A stretch of DNA of 39,759 nucleotides from Bacteroidales bacterium (GCA_017961175.1 JAGCXV010000030.1:1-39759), one strand, 5' to 3'; counted from the first letter of the stretch, positions 28,675 to 37,830 are shown. Translations and numbers: made by a program. The notes: a model not told the origin generated them from the letters alone.

Positions 28675-31455
28675 ATGAACAAGATTTTCCTCATAGACGG
28701 ACACGCGCAGATATTCAGGATGTATTATGCATTTATGCGCCATCCCCTTATAAATTCCAAGGGGATAGATACATCCATTCTCTACGGCTTTACCAAGATG
28801 ATCCTCGAGCTGATAAACAGGGAGAATCCAACCCATATTGCCGTGGCGTTTGACCTTCACGCGGAAACTTTCCGCCACAAGGTCTATGAGGATTACAAGG
28901 CCAACCGTCCCCCTGCTCCGGAACTTGTTGTGGATGCCCTGGAACCGCTGAAGGAAATCCTCAAGGCCCTGAACATTCCGGCTCTCGGTATGGAAGGTTT
29001 TGAGGCAGACGACGTTATCGGCTCGATGGCAAAGCAGTGGGCATCCCCTGATTCCCAGGTCTATATGGTTACACCGGACAAAGACTACGGCCAGCTGATA
29101 GACGACAACATATTCCAGTACAAGTTCCCGAAAGGCTCCGCCACGGAAGTGGAGATTGTGGACAAGGAGAAAATCTGCGCCTATTACGGAATCAAGTCTC
29201 CGGAAAGCGTGATAGACATACTTACAATCTGGGGAGACGCCTCTGACAACATCCCCGGAGTCAAGGGCATCGGAGAAGTGGGAGCAAAGAAACTGGTCGG
29301 AACTTACGGCAACATAACAAACCTTCTCGCCCATCTGGACGAGCTTCCTGCAAAGCAGAGGGAAAAGATTCAGGAGGCGTCTTCCCATCTGGATATGAGC
29401 CGTTTCCTGGTGACCATCAAGACCGACATAGACCTTCCGGTGACTTTGGAAGACATTAGAATCCAAGGAGCGAACCAGGCGGCTGTGGACAGTGTTTTTG
29501 CCAAATACGAATTCTCCTCGCTCAAGAAGATGATCGCATCCTATTCGGATATGCCGGCCGATGATATGCCGGCTGATGATTTCCCTGAAGACGAGGATAA
29601 GCCGTCCGGCAATTATTTCAACAGTTATATTCCTGAAGAAAAGAGTGTTGCGGAAGATATTGACATTCCTCAGATAAGGTTTGTGGACCTGGCTGCCCTC
29701 AAGGATGCCGCCAGGAAAAACAGCGAGGTTTCCCTTATCGCCGAGTCTTCCGGAAAGATTGTCCTGGCCACTCTAGACTCCGGCTCCACAAGGAATAAAC
29801 CGAAAGGAATCGCCTGGAAAGGAAATTCCGGGCCTGAAGCACTTAACCTGATAGAAGACAGTTCCATAGCCAAGACAGGATGCAACCTCAAGGATTCTGT
29901 CCGACTCATTGCTTCAGCGATGGACTCCGGTATCGGGAATCTGATAGAAGGTTTTTCAAAGTCCGAACTCAATGATATCACCCTGTTACACTATCTGATT
30001 GATCCTGAGGTCAGCCATTCCCCTTCCTTCATCCTTAAGCAGCAGTTCGGTTTTGATATTGAGAATCTGGCAGAGAAAAAGGAAGAACCCGCCCAGATGG
30101 ATCTTTTTTCCCAGGAAGATGATGAGGATCCTGCAAAAGACGAGGCCCTGGCTAAAGAATGCGTCCTGTATATATACCTGAAAGACAAGCTCTCGGAAGA
30201 GGTCGCCAGAATTTCTCCGGAAGGAGGGAACCTCTACAGGACTATCGAGATGCCGCTTATCGGGACATTGGCCAAGATGGAGTTTGCCGGAGTGAAAATT
30301 GATACGGCCCAGCTCAAGGATTACAGCAGAACCCTCACTTCCCAGATGAACGGAATTGAGCTCAAGGCAAAGGCTCTTGCCGGTGATGCACAGATTAATC
30401 TTTCTTCTCCCAAGCAGGTGGGAGAACTGCTGTTCGAGAAACTGAAGATATCTTCCGATATCAAGAAAACTCCGAAGGGAAGCTATCCTACGGACGAGAG
30501 CACTCTGAGGTCTGTCGCTTCCGCCCACCCTATCGTAGAGGAAATCCTCGAATACCGCAATTTCAAGAAACTTCTCTCCACTTACGCAGACGCTCTGCCG
30601 GCTTTGGCAAGCAGTCGCGATGGAAAGATACATACGACTTTCAACCAGGCGCTTACGGCTACCGGAAGACTGTCTTCCAACAACCCTAACCTCCAGAATA
30701 TACCTATCCGCACGGAAAGGGGCAGGGAAATCCACAAGGCCTTCATCCCGTCTTTCGAGGACGGCTTTATCGTCAGTGCAGACTATTCCCAGATCGAACT
30801 CAGGCTCATGGCTCATTTCAGCGGTGATGAACATCTGATATCAGCTTTCAACAGCGGGGAGGATGTACACAGGGCAACTGCCGCAAGGCTTTTCGGAGTT
30901 GATGCGAAAGATGTGTCCGACGATATGAGACGTAAGGCTAAAACCGTGAACTTCGGCATTATTTACGGCATCTCCTCATTTGGTCTGGCGGAAAGGATGG
31001 ATATAGGCGTTGGAGAAGCCAAAACATTCATAGAGAATTACTTCAAGATGTATCCAGGAGTCAGTTCCTATATTGCGGACACCGTGGAAAAGGCCCATAG
31101 CAGGGGATTCGTGGAAACTCTCTATGGAAGGAGACGTTACCTGAAAGACATCAACTCACGCAACGCCAATGTCCGCAAGTTCAACGAACGAAATGCTGTA
31201 AACGCCCCTCTTCAGGGCAGTGCGGCTGACATTATAAAGATTGCTATGGCAAACATCTCCCGAAGGCTTGAAGGAGAACGTCTTGAAAGCAAGATGATAC
31301 TTCAGGTCCACGATGAACTTGTATTTGACGTGCATCCGAAGGAAAAGGATATCGTGATGGAAATAGCCCGTGCAGAGATGGAAAGGGTCGCCGAGCTAAA
31401 GATCAAACTTATTGCAGAATGTGGATATGGCAAAAACTGGCTTGAAGCACATTAA
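28675..31455 (+). CDS. polA: DNA polymerase I
   Basis: A 926-residue family A polymerase. The N-terminal 5'-3' flap nuclease (about 1-290) is complete (LIDGHAQIFR, AFDLHAETFRH, GFEADDVIGSMA, TPDKDYGQLI, GDASDNIPGVKGIGEVGA). An acidic linker (MPADD repeats, about 295-312) follows. The middle domain (about 335-510) lacks the D-x-E of an active 3'-5' exonuclease (IAESSG appears instead), so proofreading is probably absent. The polymerase domain is intact: motif A DYSQIELR, O-helix RRKAKTVNFGIIYG, motif C VHDELVFDV. It follows queD by 4 nt and precedes the sigma factor by 16 nt. Confidence 0.95.
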   Translation: MNKIFLIDGHAQIFRMYYAFMRHPLINSKGIDTSILYGFTKMILELINRENPTHIAVAFDLHAETFRHKVYEDYKANRPPAPELVVDALEPLKEILKALNIPALGMEGFEADDVIGSMAKQWASPDSQVYMVTPDKDYGQLIDDNIFQYKFPKGSATEVEIVDKEKICAYYGIKSPESVIDILTIWGDASDNIPGVKGIGEVGAKKLVGTYGNITNLLAHLDELPAKQREKIQEASSHLDMSRFLVTIKTDIDLPVTLEDIRIQGANQAAVDSVFAKYEFSSLKKMIASYSDMPADDMPADDFPEDEDKPSGNYFNSYIPEEKSVAEDIDIPQIRFVDLAALKDAARKNSEVSLIAESSGKIVLATLDSGSTRNKPKGIAWKGNSGPEALNLIEDSSIAKTGCNLKDSVRLIASAMDSGIGNLIEGFSKSELNDITLLHYLIDPEVSHSPSFILKQQFGFDIENLAEKKEEPAQMDLFSQEDDEDPAKDEALAKECVLYIYLKDKLSEEVARISPEGGNLYRTIEMPLIGTLAKMEFAGVKIDTAQLKDYSRTLTSQMNGIELKAKALAGDAQINLSSPKQVGELLFEKLKISSDIKKTPKGSYPTDESTLRSVASAHPIVEEILEYRNFKKLLSTYADALPALASSRDGKIHTTFNQALTATGRLSSNNPNLQNIPIRTERGREIHKAFIPSFEDGFIVSADYSQIELRLMAHFSGDEHLISAFNSGEDVHRATAARLFGVDAKDVSDDMRRKAKTVNFGIIYGISSFGLAERMDIGVGEAKTFIENYFKMYPGVSSYIADTVEKAHSRGFVETLYGRRRYLKDINSRNANVRKFNERNAVNAPLQGSAADIIKIAMANISRRLEGERLESKMILQVHDELVFDVHPKEKDIVMEIARAEMERVAELKIKLIAECGYGKNWLEAH

Positions 31456-31471
31456 GAGCAAAGAGTATGTG

Positions 31472-32113
31472 ATGATGGACGTAGGTCAGATCATCAACTA
31501 CGCCAAAGAGGGTGAGCAGCTGGCTTTTACCCTGCTTTTTGACAGGTACTACATCCCACTGATGAATTTCCTTAAGCGGAATTTTGTTTCCCTGCGCAAG
31601 GAACTCAGCGAGGAGATTGAAGATATATGCATGGATACTTTCAACAAGGCGTTCATGAACATTGCTTCCTATGACGAGAAGTACAAGTTCTCCACCTGGC
31701 TTTACAGGATTGCCTTGAACTGCCTGACAGATTTCCTCAGGCGCAGCCGCAACGCCATAAGCGATGCCAGCACTTCCGATAACGGGGAGGTGGGCAATGT
31801 CCTCTCTCCTGATACTCCGGAGGAGAATCTTATTGTCAGCCAGCAGATAGAAAAAACGATGAAGGCCATTGACCGCCTCCCGGACATTTACAAGGATGTA
31901 ATGCTGCTTTACATTGAGGGATACGCTCTGGATGACATTGCAGACGAGCTGGAAATCTCTCTCTCCAACACCAAGGTAAGGGTAAAGCGAGGCAAGGATC
32001 TTCTGGCAGAAACCCTCAAGGACAGCCCGTTGGCCCAGAAACGCTCCAAGAAGACAGCCGAGGGCAAGAAGAAAGCGGCTGCAAAGAAGCCAGTAAAGAA
32101 AACACAGAAATAG
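31472..32113 (+). CDS. ECF-type RNA polymerase sigma factor with basic tail
   Basis: A 213-residue sigma factor with region 2 (FTLLFDRYYIPLMNFLKR to FSTWLYRIALNCLTDFLRR) and region 4 (DRLPDIYKDVMLLYIEGYALDDIADELEISLSNTKVRVKRG), the layout of ECF sigma factors. The C-terminal 30 residues are a Lys/Ala-rich tail (KKTAEGKKKAAAKKPVKKTQK), like the one on the alkyltransferase at 6065. No anti-sigma gene is adjacent. The start is the first of a doublet of ATGs (31472 and 31475), after the polA stop; earlier in-frame ATGs lie inside polA. Promoter specificity is unknown. Confidence 0.88.
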   Translation: MMDVGQIINYAKEGEQLAFTLLFDRYYIPLMNFLKRNFVSLRKELSEEIEDICMDTFNKAFMNIASYDEKYKFSTWLYRIALNCLTDFLRRSRNAISDASTSDNGEVGNVLSPDTPEENLIVSQQIEKTMKAIDRLPDIYKDVMLLYIEGYALDDIADELEISLSNTKVRVKRGKDLLAETLKDSPLAQKRSKKTAEGKKKAAAKKPVKKTQK

Positions 32114-32116
32114 CAG

Positions 32117-32773
32117 ATGGACCCAGAGGCTATATACAAGTATTTCCCTGATCTTTCGCAGGCTCAGAGGCAGCAGATTGAAAAGCTCGGCCCTTTGTAC
32201 AAGGACTGGAACTCCAAGATCAATGTCATCAGCCGCAAGGATACGGATTGCTTCTATCTTCATCACGTGCTGCATTCCCTTGCCATAGCCAGGTTCATCG
32301 CCGAATTCCTTCCGGAGCTTCAGGTAAAGATGACAGATCCCAAATCTGAAGTCTCCGTCTTGGATGTGGGATGCGGAGGCGGTTTCCCGGGAATTCCTTT
32401 GGCGATCCTCTACCCGCAGGCAAAATTCCTCCTGGTGGATTCCATCGGAAAGAAAGTCAAGGTTGCCCAGGCTGTCGCCGATGCCATTGGCCTCGAGAAT
32501 GTTACAACCATGCATTCCAGAGCGGAAGAGATAAACCAAAAGTTTGATATTGTTGTTTCCAGGGCAGTAACCTCCCTGGACAATTTCGTACCTTGGGTTA
32601 AAGGCAAATACTCGGAAGGCATCCTGTATCTGAAAGGCGGTAATCTGGATGAGGAAATCGCCATTGCCCAAAAGAAATGCAAAATACGCCCTTCTTCCAT
32701 ATTCCAGAAAGAGATAACAGACTGGTTCAGCGACAGTTATTTCCAGGAAAAGAAAGTCCTCCTCATAAAATAG
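32117..32773 (+). CDS. rsmG: 16S rRNA (guanine527-N7)-methyltransferase RsmG
   Basis: A 218-residue class I SAM methyltransferase of the RsmG/GidB family. Motif I is VLDVGCGGGFPGIPLAI, with LLVDSIGKKVKVAQ and VVSRAVTSLDNF typical of the family; the N-terminal helical section KDWNSKINVISRKD and HHVLHSLAIA are also typical. It methylates G527 of 16S rRNA. It starts 3 nt after the sigma factor stop, in a polA-sigma-rsmG run. Confidence 0.95.
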   Translation: MDPEAIYKYFPDLSQAQRQQIEKLGPLYKDWNSKINVISRKDTDCFYLHHVLHSLAIARFIAEFLPELQVKMTDPKSEVSVLDVGCGGGFPGIPLAILYPQAKFLLVDSIGKKVKVAQAVADAIGLENVTTMHSRAEEINQKFDIVVSRAVTSLDNFVPWVKGKYSEGILYLKGGNLDEEIAIAQKKCKIRPSSIFQKEITDWFSDSYFQEKKVLLIK

Positions 32774-32806
32774 CCGTGATTTTTTTGGTGTTTGGGAAAT
32801 AAATCT

Positions 32807-32814
32807 TATATTTG
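32807..32814 (+). promoter_or_regulatory. -7 box TATATTTG of rpmH
   Basis: Perfect TAnnTTTG, 36 nt before the rpmH ATG, with TTTGG runs near 32785-32793 as a possible -33 element. Confidence 0.65.
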
Positions 32815-32850
32815 CAGCCCAATTGACGAAAATAATAAAGAGTTAAAGAT

Positions 32851-33003
32851 ATGAAACGTACATTCCAACCTTCCATCCGCAAAAGACGCAACAAGCACGG
32901 ATTCAGAGAGAGAATGAGCACTCCTAACGGAAGAAGAGTTCTCGCTGCACGCCGTCGCAGAGGAAGAAAAAAACTGACAGTTTCTTCTGAGGACAGGTTC
33001 TAG
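32851..33003 (+). CDS. rpmH: 50S ribosomal protein L34
   Basis: A 50-residue basic protein whose sequence ([20 protein letters not shown] and [14 protein letters not shown]) is the classic L34 pattern. It belongs to the large ribosomal subunit. It has its own strong promoter and is followed by a hairpin terminator, so it is monocistronic. The C-terminus TVSSEDRF extends a few residues past the usual end, as in other Bacteroidota. Confidence 0.96.
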   Translation: MKRTFQPSIRKRRNKHGFRERMSTPNGRRVLAARRRRGRKKLTVSSEDRF

Positions 33004-33028
33004 ACTTGTCTTCTTGAGGTGAGAGTGA

Positions 33029-33060
33029 GGCTGGCCAAAAGGTCAGCCCATTTTGTTTTA
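33029..33060 (+). terminator. intrinsic terminator after rpmH
   Basis: GGCTGGCC (33029-33036), loop AAAA, GGTCAGCC (33041-33048): seven of eight stem bases pair canonically and one is G-T, followed by CATTTTGTTTTA. Confidence 0.75.
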
Positions 33061-33086
33061 TATTGCTTCTATTTGCGTTGTTTTTG

Positions 33087-33094
33087 TATATTTG
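33087..33094 (+). promoter_or_regulatory. -7 box TATATTTG of the PASTA protein gene
   Basis: Perfect TAnnTTTG, 6 nt before the ATG at 33101, so a nearly leaderless transcript is predicted. It excludes the in-frame upstream codon at 33053. Confidence 0.6.
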
Positions 33095-33100
33095 TGTGTT

Positions 33101-34048
33101 ATGGCAAACAAGAAAACTCAGGAAAATACATCCAAATACTGGTGGCTTAAGCATCTGGTGATTGCTATTATAGCCGCCTTTGCTACGGTATTGCTTCTGT
33201 TCTGGATGCTGAAGGGCATAACCCGCCACGGCAAGACGCTGGAAGTGCCGGATCTTACCAATATGACTCTCACAGAGGCCAGGAAAGTGGCCAAGAAGAA
33301 CCATATCAGGATAAAGATCACCGATTCCGTTTACATCCCTCAGCTCCACGCCGGACAGGTTCTGAAGCAGACCCCAAGCGCAGGTTCCCGCGTGAAGAAG
33401 AACCGTAACATTCTGATAACCATCAATTCTCTTGTTCCGATGATGGTTAAGGCCCCGGATGTAGTAGGCTATTCCCTGAGACAGGCCGAGAGCAACCTGC
33501 ACGCCGCGAATCTTCAGGTCGGAAGGCTGAACTATGTGCCGGACATTGCAACCAACAGCGTCATGGGACAGTCCTACAAGGGAAGACCTCTGGTACCTGG
33601 AACGGATATTCCTGCCCAGAGCGAGATAGACCTGACACTTGGCCTCAGCGCTTCAGACTGCTGGACAAAGGTTCCGAACCTTCTTACCTTGCCATATCAC
33701 AGAGTAAAGAGCGAGCTTACCTACAACTCCCTGAATCTGGATAAGATTCTCTTTGACGGTACGGTACAAACCTATGCAGACACGCTTAACTCTGTGGTTT
33801 ACAAGCAGGAGCCGGGTCCGACAATCGGAAACTCCGTGAGAATGGGAACAGGTATCGTGTTATTCCTCACCCTCAACAAGGACCTCGCAGAGCTTAACAA
33901 GCAGAATCTAAAGGCTAAAGACCTTGTAAGGGATACTACCATGGTGCTTCCTAAAGACACCGAGCTGGAAGAGGTCAAGCCGGAGGCAGAAGAAAGTCAG
34001 GAAGAAGCCGAGCCTGCAGGCACAAACAACGACGAGCCCGAGCTATAA
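33101..34048 (+). CDS. PASTA-domain membrane protein
   Basis: A 315-residue protein with a short cytoplasmic N-terminus, one membrane helix (about 18-40) and three extracytoplasmic PASTA domains (about 46-110, 116-182 and 190-259), each with the VPDLTNMTLTEARK-type pattern. A Glu/Pro-rich tail ends it (EEVKPEAEESQEEAEPAG). PASTA domains bind peptidoglycan or muropeptides; Bacteroidota carry such kinase-free versions. The RluD-type gene begins 6 nt downstream. Confidence 0.9.
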   Translation: MANKKTQENTSKYWWLKHLVIAIIAAFATVLLLFWMLKGITRHGKTLEVPDLTNMTLTEARKVAKKNHIRIKITDSVYIPQLHAGQVLKQTPSAGSRVKKNRNILITINSLVPMMVKAPDVVGYSLRQAESNLHAANLQVGRLNYVPDIATNSVMGQSYKGRPLVPGTDIPAQSEIDLTLGLSASDCWTKVPNLLTLPYHRVKSELTYNSLNLDKILFDGTVQTYADTLNSVVYKQEPGPTIGNSVRMGTGIVLFLTLNKDLAELNKQNLKAKDLVRDTTMVLPKDTELEEVKPEAEESQEEAEPAGTNNDEPEL

Positions 34049-34054
34049 CCATCT

Positions 34055-35158
34055 ATGGGCTCCAGCAAAAAGAAAAATACGGTAAAAGAGCTGGCAGAGG
34101 AGTTACGCGACTCTTCTGTTGATATCATTGAAGAAAATCCTGACGCTGAGTTCTCGGATGACGAGAACGTGGAGGAACTCTTTGAGCACTATAAGTTCAT
34201 AGTTGACAAGGGCCAGTCTATGATGAGGCTGGACAAGTACATCACATCCAGGATGTTCGAAACATCCCGCAGCCGAGTTCAGATGGCCATCGAGGCCGGA
34301 TATGTCAGGGTTGGCGGGAAGATTGCCAAATCCAACTACAAGATCAAGCCTCTGGACGAGATCACCCTGGTATTCCCGTACGAGAAACGGGTGAGGGACA
34401 TCGGCCCGGAGAACATTCCTCTGGACATAGTCTATGAAGATGACGACGTGCTGGTAATCAACAAGGAAGCCGGTATGGTGGTGCATCCGGGGCACGGGCA
34501 TTTCTCGGGAACCCTTGTCAATGCGGTGGCATATCATCTTGGCGGGAAGAACGGTATCCTGGTCCACAGGATAGACAAGGACACATCCGGAATCCTGGTA
34601 ATAGCCAAGAACGAGGAGGCTCAGATGAAACTGGCAAAGCAGTTCTTCGACCACACCACAAAACGCAAATACGTGGCTATAGTCTGGGGCAATGTGGAGC
34701 AGGACGAGGGCACGATCGAAGGCAATATCACACGCGACGAATCAGACAGGATGAGGTTTACCGTAACCAAAGACCCTAACAAGGGAAAGCATGCCGTTAC
34801 CCATTACAGGGTACTGGAAAGGTTTGGTTACGTGACAGTTGTGGAGTGTATCCTTGAAACCGGAAGAACCCATCAGATCAGGGTTCACATGAAATATCTG
34901 GGGCATCCTCTCTTCAGCGATGACCGCTACGGCGGAAACAAGATCCTTCAGGGAACAATCTTCACAAAATACAAGCAGTTCATAGAAAACTGCTTCAAGA
35001 TTCTGCCGCGCCAGGGGCTCCACGCCAAAACTCTGGGATTCGTTCATCCTACTACCGGTGAGCAGATGAACTTCGATTCCCCTATTCCGGCAGACATGCA
35101 GGCTCTGATTGAGAAGATGCGCTCCTATGTCAAATCCCGAAACGATATAGAAGAGTAA
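34055..35158 (+). CDS. rluD: RluD-type 23S rRNA pseudouridine synthase
   Basis: A 367-residue pseudouridine synthase with an N-terminal acidic extension (about 1-45), an S4 RNA-binding domain (about 56-110, MRLDKYITSRMFETSRSRVQ) and the RluA-type catalytic domain. The catalytic aspartate is Asp174 in HRIDKDTSGILVIAK; LETGRTHQIRVHMKYLGHPL follows. It probably modifies 23S rRNA at U1911/1915/1917 as RluD does. Its last 29 bases overlap the end of the minus-strand beta-barrel gene. Confidence 0.92.
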   Translation: MGSSKKKNTVKELAEELRDSSVDIIEENPDAEFSDDENVEELFEHYKFIVDKGQSMMRLDKYITSRMFETSRSRVQMAIEAGYVRVGGKIAKSNYKIKPLDEITLVFPYEKRVRDIGPENIPLDIVYEDDDVLVINKEAGMVVHPGHGHFSGTLVNAVAYHLGGKNGILVHRIDKDTSGILVIAKNEEAQMKLAKQFFDHTTKRKYVAIVWGNVEQDEGTIEGNITRDESDRMRFTVTKDPNKGKHAVTHYRVLERFGYVTVVECILETGRTHQIRVHMKYLGHPLFSDDRYGGNKILQGTIFTKYKQFIENCFKILPRQGLHAKTLGFVHPTTGEQMNFDSPIPADMQALIEKMRSYVKSRNDIEE

Positions 35159-37829
35159 ACATCAGATACCGGCCGAGGGTGTTGTTCCTGGTATCCTGCC
35201 AGTAGTTTTCCGCATTGGTTCTGGAAATGGACCTGTTGGATTTCAGAATGTCGTAAACCTTTACCTTGGCGGTCATCCTTTTTCTGAAAAAAGTCTTTGA
35301 GACAGAAGCGTTCCATACGGTCTGGGACTTGCCGTAACCTTCTGAATACCCGATGAAAAAGCGGTGGGTTACATCAGAGGAGATATTCCAGGTTTTGTTA
35401 ATCGTCCAGTTGATGGATCCGCTTGCACGGTTGGTCCACAGAGACAGGTTTTCAAGAGATTCCGAAGAATACCAGGTCCTTCTGTAGGAGATTACAAATG
35501 CTGCCGTGGCCTCGAAATCATCCAGGCGGTAACTCAGGCGGTTGCTGAGACCCAGGTTGAAATTTGTGGTGGTGTTTTCCTCAAACTGTGAATTTACGTT
35601 CAGATAGCTGATTCCGTTGTTCAGTGCAGACCTGGTCCAGAGGTTCCAGTAGAAATCGGTATTCGGTATTCTGTAGTTGTACATCACCCTTAGGTCCATG
35701 CTGTAAATGCCCTTGTCTGAATTGATGTACTGGCGCATCTGCACACCATCCGCCGTGTAGGTTTTACGGTTGATTATGCTGTTGGTGGTATATCTTCCAC
35801 GGAATGTGACGCTGAACCAGCGGTAGCGGTTGCGCTTTCCGGTACGGTACTCTGTATCAAGGTTGTGCGTAAAGGAAGGATTAAGGCGGTCGTTGCCTTC
35901 CTGGATAACCAGAGGGTTGGAATTGTCCTTAAGGGGAAGAAGCTGGTTGAGGGAAGGCTGGGAAGTAGTTCCCCGATAAGTTATCCTGAGGAACTTGCTG
36001 CCGTCAAAACGATGGATGAACCTTGCCGTAGGAGCAATGTTATATACAGTGTAGGAAGTGTCCCGTCCCCTGCCGGTGCTCTTGGTGGTAGAAGGCTGAA
36101 GAGAAGCTCCGAGCATGAAGTTGTAGTTCTTTTCCTGCTTGCGGAAACTCATCTCGTATCGCCTGGTTGTAAACCATCCCTTATAGTCTCTTGTCATATC
36201 CTCATCCGGAATATCATAGCGTCCGGTTTCCGGATCATAGTCGAAGGTATTTCTCAGCGTTGTGGAACGGCTTTTGGCGCTGCGGTGAGCGAACTGGAGA
36301 AAGTAGTTGCGGCCAAGGGGCTCTGTGTAAGTCACATACACCGCATATCCATCGCTGGTGTTCTTGCGGTGATAATACTGGTCAACCTCTTTGCTGCGGT
36401 TAATCTCACCATCCTTGAAATAGAATGTATTTGAACGGTTGGTTCCGTCAGCAGTGTTTCGTGAGAAGTTGTAATTCAGTACAAGGGCCATCGTCCTGCC
36501 AGGCTTTCCGAGCCTCTGCCTCCACACAAAGGTTACCGCACCTTTTGAGGAATTGTTGTCGCCGAATGAAGAGCTTGTTCCCCTGTTTGTCGAGTCCGTA
36601 TTCCTGAGTGTCGTGAAATCCCGGCCGCGGGTAAAGTCCCCGCTTCCGATCTGAAGGGAAGGGCGCAGGGTGAAGGAAGTGTTCTCGCTTGGAGAATAAA
36701 CAGTCTCGCTGTTGAAACGGTGTCCTCTTGTCTTGTTGCGGTTGGAGTTGTTGGAATGGCTGTACTGGGTAATGTCATCGCTGAGGCTGGATACCCTGTC
36801 CACTGTCTGCTCGATCACCTGGTCAGAGGTGGAATAGAGGTAACTGTTCTGAGTCTTGATCTTTTTGCTTTTGCTCTCGTAGTTGTAGTTGGCTCCTCCC
36901 ATCTTGCTGGTTGTCACTCCATTGCCGGTGGCGGTATTGCCCACCATAGAAGTCAGCATATCCATCGCCATATCCCTGAATCCGGCGTTGTTGGTGTTGT
37001 TGGTATTACCTATTACACTGAGCTGAGCAGTATTTGTAAACCTTCCGGCAAGCAGGGCTCCTTCATAGCGCCTGTCTGAACCGTATCCGCCACCAAGATT
37101 TCCGAACCAGTTATCGAAGATACCGTTCTTAAGACTCAGATCCAGCACGGTTTCTTCCTCGCCGTCATCTATGCCCGTGAAACGCGCTTCATCGCTCTGG
37201 CGGTCAAGAAGACGTATCTTCTCCACTATTTTTGCGGGAATGTTTTTGGAAGCAAGCGTTGGATCATCCATAAAGAAGGTCTTGCCGTCAATCATTATCT
37301 TCTTGACCTCCTTTCCGTCCGCATAGATTTTCCCATCCTCGATCTCTACTCCGGGTAGCTTCTTTATGAGTTCTTCCAGCATATCGGCCTCCTCCACCTT
37401 GAAGGAGGAAGCGTTGAACTCTATGGTGTCCTGCTTTACCAGCATCTGGTTGCCGGTGGCGCTTACCGTTATGGAAGACAGCTGGTTGGCGGATGCCAGA
37501 TAGACTGTTCCCATATCGTTTGCACCCCTCTTGACATCTACGGTGGCAGTGTAGGTTCTGTAGCCCACATAATCTATCCTGGCTTCAGCCCTGCCTACCG
37601 GAACCCTCTGGATTATTGCCACTCCGGAAGAGTCAGACTGGGCGTGGCGCTTGGGATTAGTTTCCCCTATGTACTTTACGCTGAAAAGGGCTGCTTCCAC
37701 GGGAGCCTTGGTGGCGCTGTCCAGAACAACAACTTTCAAAGTGTTCTGGGCAAATAGAAAATTCCCCCCACCATACAGTATGAGTACGATGAGGGGGATG
37801 ATTCTGAATATCTCGATGGAGGCTTTCAT
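35130..37829 (-). CDS. outer-membrane beta-barrel protein (OMP_b-brl_3-like)
   Basis: An 899-residue TonB-receptor-like outer-membrane protein. A signal peptide (about 1-27) is followed by a CarboxypepD_reg-like beta-sandwich (about 28-110, APVEAALFSVKYIGE to RIDYVGYRT), a plug-like domain (about 120-260, LPGVEIEDGKIYADGKEV) and a 600-residue beta-barrel rich in Tyr, Asn, Arg and Thr. It ends LGRYLMFTLLYRFGI, near the usual aromatic terminus. It belongs to the OMP_b-brl_3 type common in Bacteroidota, often for nutrient uptake, but no substrate can be read. The start is the ATG at 37829, 1 nt after the paralogue's stop; the open frame runs farther but overlaps the neighbour. Confidence 0.88.
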   Translation of the reverse strand: MKASIEIFRIIPLIVLILYGGGNFLFAQNTLKVVVLDSATKAPVEAALFSVKYIGETNPKRHAQSDSSGVAIIQRVPVGRAEARIDYVGYRTYTATVDVKRGANDMGTVYLASANQLSSITVSATGNQMLVKQDTIEFNASSFKVEEADMLEELIKKLPGVEIEDGKIYADGKEVKKIMIDGKTFFMDDPTLASKNIPAKIVEKIRLLDRQSDEARFTGIDDGEEETVLDLSLKNGIFDNWFGNLGGGYGSDRRYEGALLAGRFTNTAQLSVIGNTNNTNNAGFRDMAMDMLTSMVGNTATGNGVTTSKMGGANYNYESKSKKIKTQNSYLYSTSDQVIEQTVDRVSSLSDDITQYSHSNNSNRNKTRGHRFNSETVYSPSENTSFTLRPSLQIGSGDFTRGRDFTTLRNTDSTNRGTSSSFGDNNSSKGAVTFVWRQRLGKPGRTMALVLNYNFSRNTADGTNRSNTFYFKDGEINRSKEVDQYYHRKNTSDGYAVYVTYTEPLGRNYFLQFAHRSAKSRSTTLRNTFDYDPETGRYDIPDEDMTRDYKGWFTTRRYEMSFRKQEKNYNFMLGASLQPSTTKSTGRGRDTSYTVYNIAPTARFIHRFDGSKFLRITYRGTTSQPSLNQLLPLKDNSNPLVIQEGNDRLNPSFTHNLDTEYRTGKRNRYRWFSVTFRGRYTTNSIINRKTYTADGVQMRQYINSDKGIYSMDLRVMYNYRIPNTDFYWNLWTRSALNNGISYLNVNSQFEENTTTNFNLGLSNRLSYRLDDFEATAAFVISYRRTWYSSESLENLSLWTNRASGSINWTINKTWNISSDVTHRFFIGYSEGYGKSQTVWNASVSKTFFRKRMTAKVKVYDILKSNRSISRTNAENYWQDTRNNTLGRYLMFTLLYRFGI

Positions 37830-37830
37830 A

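Noticed and set aside
28612-29466. 284-codon minus-strand frame opposite queD and polA
   Set aside because: The sense strand encodes the complete PolA flap nuclease with all motifs; the antisense product has no recognisable domain.
29550-29585. Short tandem repeat in polA (ATGCCGGCCGATGAT type)
   Set aside because: It encodes the acidic MPADD linker between domains and needs no separate function.
29986-30834. 282-codon minus-strand frame opposite the polA polymerase domain
   Set aside because: Antisense shadow of a conserved gene with no motif of its own.
31409-32671. 420-codon open frame on the minus strand opposite the sigma factor and rsmG
   Set aside because: It is antisense to two clearly recognisable genes, has no family match, and its open length is explained by codon bias in the sense genes.
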